Shown piece by piece: positions 47,554 through 60,419 of a DNA stretch of 64,000 bases (position 1 is the stretch's first letter; the number at the start of each line of letters is the position of its first letter). The DNA is taken from the NCBI GenBank assembly GCA_017893485.1, contig CM030362.1, positions 185,686,813 through 185,750,812 of the forward strand. Direction: 5' to 3'. The stretch comes from Hemerocallis citrina. Its lineage: Eukaryota; Streptophyta; Magnoliopsida; Asparagales; Asphodelaceae. The position numbers and the translations under genes were made by a program. The notes below the pieces were generated by a model, which did no database searches, was not told where the DNA came from, and saw only the letters and a list, made by a program, of their open reading frames with translations.

Positions 47554-49490
47554 CAAAGTAATGACCATGGTCAAAAATATCAATAAAGCTAGCTCTTCTA
47601 CTTATATGCTTGAGTCTTCAAATTTATGGCATAGTAGACTAGGACATGTTAATTATGATACTTTGCGTAGACTAATTAACTTGAATCATATACCAACATT
47701 TTAAATTGATTCCAAACGTAAGTGTGAATCTTGGGTTGAGGCAAAACCAATCAGATCATCGTTTAAAAGTGTTGAGAGAAATACTAAACCTCTTGATTTA
47801 ATTCACACTGATATTTATGATTTTAAAATGATATAAATAAGAGATGGTAATAAATATTTTATTACATTTGTTAATGATAGCACAAAATATTGTTATGTGT
47901 ATTTGCTTAAAAGTAAGGACGAAGCGATACAGAAATTTGTTTTCTATAAAAATGAAGTTGAGAATCAACTCAACAAGAAAATTAAGGCGCTAAGAAGTGA
48001 CTGAGGTGGAGAGTATGAATCACCATTTGCTGAAACTTGTGCTATGTATGAGATTATACATGAAACCACAACGTCTTATTCTTCTCAGTCCAATAGTGTT
48101 ACTGAGCGAAAGGACCATACTTTGAAGGAAATGATGAATGCAATGTTAATAAGTTCTGGTTTGCCACCAAACTTGTAGGATGATGTTATTATTTCAGCTA
48201 ACTACCTATTGAATAAGGTGTCCAAAAAGAAAGAATATAAAACTTCATATGAATTATGGAAAGGAAATTAAAAGTCATCCTACAATTATTTGCGAATGTG
48301 GGGATGTCTTGCCAAGGTGGCAGTACCTCTACCTAAGAAAGTGAAAATAGGACTCAAAACGGTTGATTGCATTTTCATTGGCTATGCACATAATAATACT
48401 GCTTATCGATTCTTGGTGTATTGGTGTACAAATCTGATATCTTTGAACCAAAGAACACGATAATGGAGTTTAGAAATTTATTGTTCGTTGAAGATGAATT
48501 TCCATGTAAGTCTAAGGAAGAATCAAGTTCTTCCAAACGAACACATGAGACTATGAGTGAAGATAGTGTAAACCAAGATGAAGAAGTTGAGGAGAAACCT
48601 AGACGTAGTAAAAGCACAAGAACCAAAAATTCTTTTGGTCCAGATTTCTTGACTTTATGCTTGAAGGTGAACCCCAAACTTTCAAAGAAGCGGTGAGCTC
48701 TAGTGATAGTCCTCTATGGAAAGAAGTCATTTAGAACAAAATTGATTCTATCTTGCAAAATCATACTTGGGAACTAGTGGATCTTCCACTAGGTAGTAAA
48801 CCTTTAGGTTCCAAATATATTTTCAAGAGAAAAATGAAACCTGATAGATCAATTGACAAATACAAGGCAAGACTTTTAATCAGAGGTTATAAATAAAAAG
48901 AAGGTCTGCACTACTTTGATACATATTCTCTTGTGACGAGAATAAACCTTATTAGGATGGTACTTGCAATAGTAGCCATGCACAATCTTGAAGTACATCA
49001 AACGTATGTGAAAACAACTTTTCTTAATGGAGATTTAGATGAAGAAATTTATATGGAGCAACCTGAGTGTTTTTCAGCTTCAGGACAAGAAAATAAAGTT
49101 TGTAAACTGGTAAAGTCATTATATTGCTTAAAATAAGCACCAAAGAAATGATATAAGAAATTTGACAATGTCATGATGACAAATGGTTTGAAGATCAATG
49201 AATGTGACAAATACGTATATGTCAAAGATACTGAAAATGAATATGTCATAATATGCTTGTATATAGATGACACTCTTATTATTGGAAGCAATGATAAGAT
49301 GATTAAATCCACTAAAAACATGTTGAACTCAAGGTTTGACATGAAAGACATGGGACTAGCTGATGTTATATTGGGAATTAAAATTACAAGAACATCAGAC
49401 GGGTTTGTTTTGAACTAGTCACATTATATTGACAATATTCTTGAAAAATTTGATAAAGATAATTTTGGAATTGGCAGAACGACACTCTTT
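47554..49490 (+). pseudogene. Copia polyprotein, integrase and reverse transcriptase part
   Basis: Continues the frame broken at 43932. Visible blocks are LWHSRLGHVNYDTLRRLINL (GAG-pre-integrase, about 47625), PLDLIHTDIYDF (integrase, about 47790), NKYFITFVNDSTKYCYVYLL (about 47850), TERKDHTLKEMMNAM (about 48105), EEIYMEQPE (reverse transcriptase, about 49040), YVIICLYIDDTLIIG (the YxDD active site as YIDD, about 49240-49285) and DMKDMGLADVILGIKI (about 49340). Several in-frame stops, for example after LRSD, make it dead. RNase H and the right LTR are lost at about 49490. Confidence 0.88.
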
Positions 49491-49613
49491 TTTTTCTTCT
49501 CTAAAGGTGAAGGCTCTGATGTGGGCGAACATGCCATGTCGGGCTCCAGCTCTGCACACCTGTACATTTATCCAAGAATAAAGGTGAGAGTATTTCTCAA
49601 GTAGAATACTCTC

Positions 49614-50440
49614 TGTAACACCCTAAATTTTTAAATAATATTTTGAGATTAATAAATGAATTAAAACGATTTTTGGAGATTTAATAAACATTTTTCTGAA
49701 ATTTTTCTTTTTACACGTGCAAAACACGTGCAAAACACGTGCAAATATTTTCTTGGAAAGTTCAAAGTAAGAAATTATTTTGGGAGAAACATAATAGTTA
49801 TTAGTAGGCATTATTTATGAATTTTCTGGAATTTTCTGATATTTATATGACATATTTGCAAATATTACAAAAAGAGGGGCTTTTGTGCAAAATTACCACT
49901 TGGAGTAAAAACTCCAGAATTTTGATTTTCTGGGCTGAGAATGATGGCTATCCAACTCAAAGATAAAGAGTTTACTTTTTTTCCTAATAGATTTGGTTTA
50001 TTTCGCAAATTTGCTAAAGAAGGGTCTTTTTGCAAAATTGCAACTTAGAGGCAAAAATTACAAAATTTATTTTCTGGATTTGAAAATAGTGCCGGCCAGA
50101 TCAAGATATTTATTCTTGATTTTTAATCTAAATTGATTTGGTTAATCTAATTTCCTAGTATAAAGATTTATATATGTAAAGATATATTCTAAAGGGATAG
50201 TTTGCAAAATCTTCTCAAAACCCTTATACCTGAATTTCCGGCCTATTAAAAGAGAAGTACAGCCATCTCTTTGCTGCACTAAACAAAGAGTTTTCTTTAT
50301 TATTGATTTCTTGGAGTTTCAAAGCAAGGATCTTGGATTCCTTGCGAAATGAAGGACTTTTCTTATTCTCTTTGTTATTTCGGTTGATTCTTCAATAGGG
50401 TGAGTGACATATATTTGTTTTCTTATTGTTCTATGTATAT
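49614..50440 (+). repeat. LTR-like start, family D, truncated by the LINE
   Basis: Begins TGTAACACCCTAAATTTT at 49614. It carries three repeats of acacgtgcaaa (about 49713-49746), a cctattaaaagag TATA-like box near 50246, and transcript-leader-like text to 50440, where the LINE 3' end abuts. The 49491-49613 gap shows no feature. Confidence 0.5.
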
Positions 50441-50689
50441 TTTTTTTGAAGTAAAAGGTGGAATAACGCCACCCCGTTTCATTAATAAGAAGTTAATAAA
50501 ACATCCCCGGAGGACCGGGGGAGTGTACAGATAACTACAATGCAGAAAATAAAACATAAACCTCCAACATCATCCTGGAGGGTAGGCCAATCCAAAAGTG
50601 CTACCCACACTACAAAAATCCAGGTACAAATAGAGCTAGAGGTAAACAAAAGTAGCCTCCCAACCGCAACCTGTCCCAGATTAGTATCT

Positions 50690-52581
50690 AGGGACCCATG
50701 CCCCTCTCAGTTAAGTATCGGACCGAACTCGACCTCCTCATCATCATACTCGTCCACCTGGAAGACTCTGGCAATCCTCCCTTTCTCCCATGTAGTAGCT
50801 GTTGTAGCCCAAAAAGAAATTAGATGCATGATATGAGTAAGATTACCATAAGTACTATTACATGAAGCACGAAAGTAAAAAATATTTCTGTCTAGCCATA
50901 AAACCCAAGTAGTGGCCGCTATGGCGATGTGCCAAGCATCATTCATTTCGTGGCGTTTAGAGGCAAATATGGGGCTAACCCACAGATCCTCGTAGGTGTT
51001 GGGGTAGTCACATGTACCTAAGGCCTGTAGAACCTCAACTAGCATTGCCTTACTCCGTTGGCAGTCAATGAAGAGATGGTTCAACGACTTTGTATGGAAG
51101 TTACAAAATCCATAGTTGGTCGCGATCTGGGGTTGTCTTTTTGTCAAGGTTCTCTCTGGTCAAGATGACATTATTGAGAACTAGCCAGAGGAAGACCCTA
51201 ACTTTAAGGGGTGCTTTGGCTTTCCATAGCACATGTGCCCAACTAGGTTTACATCCTCGGAAATGAATACGACGATAAAGAGACCTAACAGTGAAGGAGC
51301 CTTTGGTCTCGAGTCCCCAACACATTTGGTCAGGGCCTTGAGCGCAAATTGCCCTGTTTCACGCAATGTAATTTTGGAGTTCAGTCAGTCGCTACTTTAA
51401 CCCTGGACTGAGATGGACTCGAAATGACGGTTTCAAAGTTCCTCTCCTCCACGTCTTAGCAATGGAGGCGTTCGGAAGGTTCGTCTGCTCATACAGGTTT
51501 GGAAGGGTCATCCCCTTTTATTTCTTCCCAAAATACTTGGAAGAACATGATGGGGAAACCATCTGGTCTTGGCGCATTGTCTACTCCCATTTGAGTGATC
51601 ACCTTTTCCACTTCCTTTTCAGAGAAAGGTACTTCCAGATCCCTTAGGGAGTGAGCCGAATCACCCTGAGTACCATACCAGAAATCATCCCTAACTGGGA
51701 CCCTGAAATCATTCTTCGTCCCAAAAAGGCCCTTGTAATAGTCTTTAAAGGTCTTCGAAATTTCAGATTCATCCTGGGATGTACCCATTTCAGTTTGGAT
51801 GGAGAGGATGAGGTTAAATCTATGCTTGGAACTAGCGACTCGGTGAAAGAAGGCCGTGTTCGCGTCTCCCTCTTTAAGCCACGAAATCCTAGACCTCTGT
51901 TGCCATTTGATCTCCTCCAGCTTATAGAGATTAGCAATATTGTCCCGTAGCTCAAGCAATTTGTTTCTTTTCTCTTGGGACAGGACACGAGACTCTTTTA
52001 ATCTCTCCAACTCGTCAATCCCCTCCAAAAAGGATTCTTTTGCATGCCAAATTGTCGAGAATCTAAAGTGGTTCCATCGGCGCAACCTCTTTCGCAGTCT
52101 ACGGAGTTTTTCACACCATCGGATGCAGCATCCGATCCCCGAGTAGGAAGCACCCAGTTTTCCATTACCATGTGGTGAAAGCCCTGAATTTCTAGCCATG
52201 CCTTCTCAAATCTGAACTTCCTTGGTATTTGGCGTCCCTTCTCTTCAACGTCGAGGTAGATAGGGACGTGGTCCAACGTAGGCCTCGGAATAGTTTTAGC
52301 AGATGCCAGCAGAAATTTTGTTTCTCAATCTAGTGAAACTAGGATTCTATCCAACTTAGCCATGATAGGGTAAGTTTGCATGTTTGACGAGGTAAATAGT
52401 CTGTGATTAATGGGGATGTCGATCAGTTCCAGATCAGTGATCACCCTATTAAATTCTTCCCTATGCCTGTCGCTCGAGCCTCTGCCCTGATGTTTAAATG
52501 CAAATCTAGTGATATTGAAATCCCCCCACTGTCCAGGCTTCTGTCCATCGGCCTCGAATATCAAAAAGCTCTTGCCAAAAC
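50690..52581 (-). pseudogene. LINE ORF2, 3' part: endonuclease end, RT flanks, zf-RVT
   Basis: The endonuclease end reads IDIPINHRLFTSSN and AKLDRILVS (about 52400-52330). The RT N-terminal region has EEIKWQQRSRISWLKEGDAN and FFHRVASSKHRFN (about 51880-51800), then VEKVITQMGVDNAPRPDGFP (about 51560). The frame then jumps near 51480-51400 to the C-terminal zf-RVT (WAHVLWKAKAPLKVRVFLWL at about 51230) and a tail to 50707. The RT palm with the YADD catalytic box is absent, so several hundred residues have been deleted. It cannot encode an active enzyme. Confidence 0.85.
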
Positions 52582-53554
52582 TGTCACGCCCCGCTTCCCA
52601 AAAAGGATATACAGAATACGGAAACGTGACTAAGTCCAGCGAATGGCTTGCATCATTCATAAGCTGTCAGATTTTTACAACAAGCACAAGAATAATCAAG
52701 AGATAACAAGGAGAAATCAACCACGCATGCATATATGAATCAATATACCAACAGTAATTTACTTGAAACAAAATTTAATAATCTCAAATAAACCAGATCT
52801 GAATGAGTTAATAATTCTGGGTCACACTGCCCATTACAAAATTCATGTAGCAAATTATATTTATTCAAGAATAACAGGAAAATAAATATAGCAAGAACTC
52901 CAACAACTAGAATCTTAGATCACCTACTCCATCGGGTAGCTAATCTCCAAAATCTGCAATTTAACAAATTGCAGAAAAAAGGAAAGAGAAACAAAATGCC
53001 TGTCAATGCAAGTTATGGGCCGCTTGTAGTGCATGCACACGTACAGGGAAAAAATAAACAAATATAGAGTAACAGCGGAAGCAAACATAGCATGGAATAG
53101 ACATGAAAACAAAATAGAACAACTAGCATGGTAAGATGAACGAGTGCAAGTGGCATGTAACAAGTGTCAAGTAAACAAGTATCATGTAAACGAGTAACGA
53201 GCAACAAGTGTCAAGTATCAAGTATCATGTACAAGTAACAAGTAGCAAGTGTCAAATGATCATGTTGTTTCAAGTCTTGTATCTAGTCCTATCTAGGTAG
53301 CACTTCATGCGTCCCAGATTTTTACCACATGGTTGCTACTTACATGCAAATTTTGTTTAGGCCTAGTGGTGGGTTTCTATAGGGTCGTGTACTCAAGCGT
53401 CAAATAACAAGTATCAAGTAACAAGCATGAATCACGTAATCGTAAACTCGTGGCATCAAATAGTAGTAACATGCATGAATCATGTAATCATGAAATATGG
53501 AAGTATATAGTAATAACAAGTATGAATCATGTAATCATAAAACATGGCGGCATA

Positions 53555-54380
53555 TCTATATAATAAAACACAAAGAAAGCTATCAAGTGGCTCTCCTTCA
53601 ATCCCCCCCAAAATCAAAGGCCCAGATCTAATCTCACAAAACATATTTTCCCCCCAAAATTCCCCCCCCCCAAAAAAAAACTCAAATTCAAATCACCCCA
53701 CCCAAAACAACTCCTTTATTTATTTAATTATTTCTCTCTCTCTCTCTTCTATTCAAAAATTACAGAAAATATAAATTGTAATTTTTTTAAAAAAAAATTA
53801 CAAACCAAAAAATTTAAAATTTTAAAAACTTTAAAAATAATTCAAAAAAAATTAAAAATAAAAAACTTATAAATCTTTTTAAAATATTTTAAAAATATTT
53901 TTTTAAAAAATATTTAAAATTTTTTAAAAAATTAAAATTTTTAAAATTTTTGAAATTTTAGAAATAAAACTTTAAAATTTTAAAAATAAATGTTTAGATT
54001 ATTGGTATTGTAGATACCTTCACACTTGCACTTGCATTACCATTGTATTTAGACATGCTCTAGTGATTATGGGATTAGAATAAGCTCTATAAAACCTATA
54101 TGATAATATCCTTGCATAACTATTACAAGCATCTAAAATTGATGCTGAAGTTAAAAAAAATTTTATGCAGTGTTTCTAACAAACTATATGCATTCCAAGT
54201 AAGTTCAAGATAATGATCAGGAAGGCGATAATTGAGCTTAAAGGTAGATATACTGCTTTCTCATATAATATGTTTGATACTTCAATTAATTTGCTGGACC
54301 TCCAAAACTATTTTATATAATCAAACCAGGTGCACTATTCCGAAGACGTGCCGTAGGCACGTGTCAATAGGCAAACCTAG
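53555..54380 (+). mobile_element. Non-autonomous Helitron, second family, copy 4
   Basis: Begins TCTATATAATAAAACACAAA after A. Ends gaagacgtgccgtaggcacg and gcaaacctag (CTAG 54377-54380) before T, 826 bases. Best-defined member of the family, with both borders clear of microsatellites. Confidence 0.88.
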
Positions 54381-56552
54381 TAGTTTAACAAGCATGAAAC
54401 ATGTAATCTTGAAATATGGCGATAAGTAATGGGAAGCACGGCCCCCTTTTGAGTACACATACCTATATTGTCCACTACTAAGGTCTTTTCCTTAACCCCG
54501 ACTTAGTTATTATTATTAAACCGGCATGTACGTGTACAAAACATGGTAAGAATAACATGGCATGAACAAGTAACATGTTCAGGTTGGAAGATAAACATGC
54601 ACAGGTGAAAGACAACTCATAAAAGATCAGGACAACGAAAATTCTAGTTCAGGACAGCAAGACAGTACTGCACCAAATCTGGGATTCCCGTTGCCACAAA
54701 TATGCAAATCTAGATCCGTCAGAGAATCTGGAAAACAGACTCTCGGCCGAATCCAGAAAATATGTGCAAGTCATATGGTATTTCACAAAAACAAGTCTCA
54801 AAACAGATTTGTATTCAGAAAACGTGTTCAGCCAGAAATCAGAAATTTGTATTCATAAACAGGAAAACGGCATCAAAACTTACTGATTAAATCCAAGAAA
54901 AATCTGGGGTATTCCCTAGTATATTTAGTATCAGGAAATAAAGTTTCATAATTTTCCAATATAGATAGTATACTCAATTAAAATCAGAAAACAACAAGAT
55001 ACAACAGTTTTGTAAATTTGAAATCATAAACACAACAGTTTTAAAACAACAATATCTTACAAAATATAAATCGAAATCTAGATCCGTCAAAAGGGTGATT
55101 AAATAAATACAACAGGCTACAATTCATATTCACAAAGTTTTTATAGAAAGCAAATAGAATCAGGTCGAAATTATGTTTCTTTACTGTACAGTATGAAAAT
55201 TCTACAAGTATAGTAGTTATTTGCAAGCATAGAATATTGTATAAAAGTCAGCAATTAAATCCACAAAAATTAGTGGTTAATCCCAATCAGGTCTAGTTGT
55301 ACTCAGCAAAATATTGGATCAAAATATTATCTTTAACATCAGTATAAAAATAAATTACCATACAGAATTCATATAAAACTGGATCTGGAATTTTCTACAC
55401 CTCTGTAGTAAAATAGCAATATCTTGCAACTCACAAATCGAAAATGAGATCTGTCAGAAATTCTGGAAAGTAGACAAAATTCTATATAATTCATATTCAC
55501 AAATAATTTTCATATACTGACCTTAATATGGTCTAAAATACTGAACAAAAACGAGGTAACAACAAGGACAGAATTATTCTTCATGCATAAAATCGACTAG
55601 ATCATATGAAATACATCCAAATCATAACAAAACATGAAATAGGGTATATTAAATGTCCAAGCAACATGGTATAGGGTGTTTGAAAAGTTTACAATGAGTA
55701 TACTACAACTAACACAACCAAGCATACGATATCATACGAACAACATGCATGTATACATCAAGAAGTGATCATCTCTAAGTCTAAATTCATGTCGTGTGCG
55801 TAATGAGACAACTACGGATGGATCAACAAATAGAGACAAGATATAACGGGAGTTTTGCATGAGAATTGTCTCTAGAACACAACTACACTACAGACGGTAT
55901 TTAGTACTTGTAGTACACAACAAAAAGAACACAAGTTACTTGCCTTACTATTGACGACGAAAACGACGAAGCAAAAGCAACAATAACGGGAACGGATTCC
56001 CAGGCACGAACATAACGAACGAACGAACGAACCCACAAAAAAAATCTCAAGATCAACACGCACACGCAATCAACACCCGCACACAAGAGGGGCAGCGGAG
56101 GGTGTGCACGGGAGAACGGCGATGGTCGGCGGAATGGGGACTAATGCTGCATTCGAGCAGTCAGCGGCTTTGACTTTGCTGGCAACGGCTGAGCAGCGTA
56201 GGGGCTGCTGTCGTTGTCTGTCTGGAATCGGGGGAGAGTAGCGCGGTACCACGGGGGTTGGCAGTCGAGTAGGGCGGCACAGCAAGGTCGTCGAGGCGAT
56301 GTAGGGGGAACGGGGTCGCTACTGTGGGTGGTACGATGCAGGAGGGTGGCTCGGAGAGAGATGAGAGGGAGAGTAAGAGGTCGGGGATGATGGGTATGGA
56401 AGTGCAGGGCATCGAGAGGAGGGTGCGTCGGGGTGCTGGTGTGAGCGGCAGGATGGGAGTGCCGGGAGGGGGTTTTGGAAGGAGGCCGGGAGCACACAGA
56501 GGAGAGGTGGTAGAGGCAAAGGGCGGCTAGGGTTAGATGTGAAGGGGGGGGG

Positions 56553-56556
<4 letters not shown>

Positions 56557-56617
<61 letters not shown>
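56557..56617. repeat. TA microsatellite
   Basis: About 30 TA units inside the LTR. Confidence 0.95.
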
Positions 56618-56621
<4 letters not shown>

Positions 56622-57067
56622 CATACAAATTAGAATTAGGGTTAGGGGTGTATATAAGGTTATTGGGTATTAGTTAATGGGTAATTAGACCCATTAAGCA
56701 ACAGAATAGGATTTGGTATAAAGTGTATTAATGGATCTAATAAGGTCTAATCAAAGTGGAAGATCAATAAAATATAGGGCGACCCAAAAGATGAGATAAG
56801 AATGAAAAATAAGTAACCAAGAAGTAGGACATGAAAAATTAAAATAATGGGGATAAAAAATAATGGTCCGATCAAATATTGATGAAATAATATAAGACAA
56901 TTGGATCAAAAAGATCAAATAAGAAGATGACAAAACAAATAGATGAATATACAGAAAATGAAGATCCAAAATACGGTCCAAAAAGAGATACAATGAATAA
57001 ATACACAAAAGAAAGAAGGAAAAAAAAATACACCCAAAAATACATAAAATAAAAAACAGGGGTTACA

Positions 57068-57430
57068 AAAATGCACCTCGAGCACTTGCTTGATTTGGCC
57101 CGTAGACCACCGTGAACGTGTGCAACCAATTGTCAGACCGACGCTGCAGTCGGATAGACAAGGAGAAAGCACCACTGAATTCATCTAGACAGGTGAAGAT
57201 ATTCGAATTGAATCCAATAGCAATGCCCCCAGATGCACCAGCAGAATGGCATATCACCCATTCCTTGATTCTATTACCCCCTACCCTTTTGAGTTTAAAC
57301 CCTTGTGTGAGTTTGGTCTCCTGCAGCCCCACAACCCCCGCCTTGGAATTCATAACGACGTCCCTAACCATATCTCTCTTACCCCTTCCCCCAGCCCCCT
57401 AACATTCCAGAAGAGGGCACTCATTGTGAA
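57068..57430 (-). pseudogene. LINE ORF2, 5' part: endonuclease start
   Basis: The frame 57371-57068 reads VVMNSKAGVVGLQETKLTQG, then GASGGIAIGF and FTVVYGPNQASARGAF, the apurinic-type endonuclease of plant L1 elements, with the catalytic-type QETKL motif. It is cut by the solo LTR at 57067. Confidence 0.85.
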
Positions 57431-60419
57431 ACTGTTTCAAGGCTGCTCATGGGCTTGGGATGGAGATCTTCCTCCAAGACCTCCATCGGCGGGGAATTAG
57501 ACCCGGGAGCATTTTTTATGTAAGCAATAGCGCGCTCATGTTCCTAACCCCTAATTTTATTAAGCAATAGAGCATTATGATCTACATCGCACACCGCTAA
57601 GCGACAAGTTTGAGCTAACTGAAAAACATCAGAATCTGACAAAAAATTTAGAATAGATGCCAAAAACTTGCATGTACCTCCGTCGTCTTTTTTTGCCGAC
57701 TTGGCCGCCGCAACAATCTCAAGATAATCATCCAGGGACTCCACATGAGCCCTCTTAGGCACCCGTTGGACCTTGAAACCAACCTGCCGATTCGAGGTCC
57801 CACCGCTACAGATAGGTGCTGAATCTGGGAAAGCAGATATAACCATCTCTGGGGAGACTTTCCTCTGCATATCAGCTATAAACTCAAGATCTTCTGACTC
57901 GTCATCAGTGTACGAAAACTCCTCATCCAAATTTAAGCGCCCCTCCAAATCATCATCGCTGACAGCAGATTCTTCATACAGAGAATTGTCTCTGGATCTC
58001 GCCACAGCACACTGTAAGGAAGTACCTCAACGGACCCCATCATGGGCCCCTACAGTTGCTACTCAGTCAGAGCCCCCCTGTGCCAATGAAAAGGGCATTG
58101 GACCCCTCTGTGGGCCCATTCCCTGGAGATGAAACAAGATCCACATTTGGAGTGTAATTGAGAACCCTGGACCCCTCTATAGGCCCGACCAAAATCTCAT
58201 TCAACTTAAGCCCAATACACTCCACATTGATTGTATTTGTGGGCCTTAGTACAGACCCAGCCTCAGAAGAAATAATATTAGAAGGTTTTTTCGCAAGTGA
58301 GAGAGAAGATGCATTGACTGTACAAATGTCCAAATAATCACACTTTGCTTTCCCCATCGTTATTAGAGACAGTGGGGCACGTGGCGTTGCATGAGCGGCC
58401 TGCAGAGTGCCCTGCAGAGCGCCACGTGCCGCTGCGTGATTGGGAGCCACAGCGGCGGCATCTGTTGACGCCTTGATTCCTGTTGACGCGTCAAATCCTC
58501 CGCTCTCCTTTCCTCTTTCGTTCCTATCTCCTTTCTCCTCTTCTAAATGCTTAGGAACGAAACCAGAGCGTTTCTTCCCTTTCGTAGCTTTCTCCTCAAA
58601 AGCTCCACCCTCTTTCCCCTTCGCCTGAGCACTACGTCCCCCCTCTTTTAGGGCAGGCGTGATGGCACCTGTTGACGCCTCGATTCCTCCGTTATCCTTT
58701 CCCCTTTCGTTCCAATCACCTTCCTCCTCTTCTAATCATGTAGGAACGGAACCAGAGCATTCCTTCCCTTTCTTAGCTCTCTCCTCAAAAGCTCTGCCCT
58801 CTTTCCCCAACGTCTGAGCATTGTACCCTCCTTCTTTTAGAGTAGGAGCTATGGCAGCCCCTCTATTACCACTTGTAGCCTCCCTATGCGTGGTTTTGTC
58901 ACAGCTAGCCCGAGCCTTGTCCTCCAGCACATGGATCTGAATTCTTAGAAAGCTGACTTTGCTATTCTGAGTGTCCTTCTTCTCTGAGCATCCCCCCCTT
59001 TTGAGTTGCTTGACTAATTTAGTCCGTTCAACTTTGGCTGCATCTCCTGCATGTGGTACTCTGATCGAGGCCTCTTTCCCTGCCTCCTTCTCGTCGCCCA
59101 AGCTAGTACAATGTTGACCGATAGCGGGGGGATCCTGGCCCTTGATCCTCGATCCGGATCTACAATCTGAATCGTTGGAAGATCTTGCCAGAGTTGCGGC
59201 CTCTATGGGCAGGACACGCCGTTCCTCACCGAGCTTGGCCATCTTGATGAGTTCCCGATGAGCATGCTCAATCTCATGGGCACCATCAATGGTGGTGTCT
59301 AGCACCGGCGTTGCCACCTGTTTGTAGGTTCAGTCATCTCTGAGGGTGAGGCTCGTGTGCTTTGTTGTCAACCCCTCCACCTGGGGCTCCACCTTCGTGT
59401 CAAGCACAAATCTGAGGATGTAAGCCTCCTCGTAGGTAAAAATCTTTGCAAACCTTGGCATGAGGCTGTTATTAGGGCTTTGGATGGTCAGTTGTGCTGA
59501 GATCAGATCTGACTTCCTTATCATTTTTGAGTCAATGTCCACCACCGTTGCGAATTCGGATACAATTTCTTCTAAAGCTTCGCTTTTCCAGCAGTGTAAT
59601 GGGAGATTGTGAACCCAAATTCTATACGTGTCCCCTTTGTGGCCTCTCTGCTCCAAACTGCGACGTCCATGGGGAGAACTTAACAGAGAAGTGGCCAAAA
59701 TCCACCGCTCCCAAACTGGTGACCTCTTGCATTTTATCTGGTGACGGGAAAGAGATGAGGAATTGTAACTGATAAATCTTCTTCACGATCCAATCCCGGT
59801 CGCCTCTCATGGGCCATTTCTGATTAAGAGCGTCTAGGAGTTGGTTCTCAGACAGTCTGCCTGGAGGTGACTTTGGCGGATGCACACCAGTGATTGAGCC
59901 ATCCCTCCTCCTATTTGATTGTATTGAGGCAACTTGCAAGCTTGATATGGAGAGGGTTTTCAGGTGATTGGCCTCGCAAGACCACTCTGTTCTCTTCCGT
60001 CGCCTTGATCACCACATTAGTGCAAACATAAGAGACGTGGCCCCAATTCAAACACTTCAGGCATCGTATCTCTTTTGTGCAATCCGCCCTAACATGTCCC
60101 AAGTCGCCACATTTGAAGCAAGGCACATTCTTCCCCTTGAGTTTCCAAGTAAGTGTGCCACTTTCCCCAGTCTTCTTGGAGTATTTTCGGTGCTTGTGCG
60201 CCACCTACACCCACGCCGCCTCCCATCCTTAGTCCCCATGCTCAGCATTACCTTTTGAGTTAACAGGACCCCCTTCCGGGGCCTTAGTTACCTCGGAATT
60301 GGAGGTGGTGGGTTGTGGATGGACTGAGGGAGGGGGTGCAGCTGGTGGGGTGTTAGAGGTGTGTGGGATAGGGTAGGGGATCTGGGGTTGGAGTGTGGTG
60401 GTAGGCGGTTGGGTGAAAG
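57431..60419 (-). pseudogene. LINE ORF1, nucleic-acid-binding protein
   Basis: LINE ORF1 proteins coat the RNA template. In minus-strand order there is a proline-rich start (60420-60290) and two CCHC knuckles, CFKCGDLGHVRADC and CLKCLNWGHVSYVC (about 60130-60050). A DUF4283-like region follows (FLISFPSPDKMQ, YRIWVHNLPLHCWKSEALEE, about 59770-59560). A long Ser/Lys/Glu-rich C-terminal region is spread over several frames (59317-57544), including an acidic segment with LARSRDNSLYEESAVSDDDL. At least three frameshifts separate the blocks. Confidence 0.75.

Larger units (their letters stand above)
52582..57067 (-). mobile_element. Solo LTR, family A, inserted in the LINE endonuclease
   Basis: Ends are tgtcacgccccgcttccc at 52582 and aacaggggttaca at 57067. 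Flanks aaaac (52577-52581) and aaaat (57068-57072) are a probable target duplication with one change. Removing it joins GAF to WQELFD in the LINE frame. It is 4486 bases, enlarged by a Helitron at 53555-54380 and a long TA tract. A TATA-like box lies near 56650 on the minus strand (ttatatacacc). A GC-rich block spans about 56090-56540. Confidence 0.85.
50438..60419 (-). mobile_element. L1-type LINE, split by a solo LTR and internally deleted
   Basis: The minus-strand order is ORF1 with zinc knuckles (about 60204), endonuclease (57400 down to 52330), RT-linker (52200-51490), and zf-RVT/RNase H-like tail (51325-50690). It ends in a short A run (T8 at 50438-50446 on the plus strand). A solo LTR occupies 52582-57067, and another LTR cuts the 5' side at 60420. 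Target duplication not determined because the 5' end is lost. Confidence 0.88.

Noticed and set aside
57112..60258. Plus-strand open frames across the LINE ORF1 region
   Set aside because: Antisense to minus-strand LINE coding sequence with recognised motifs.
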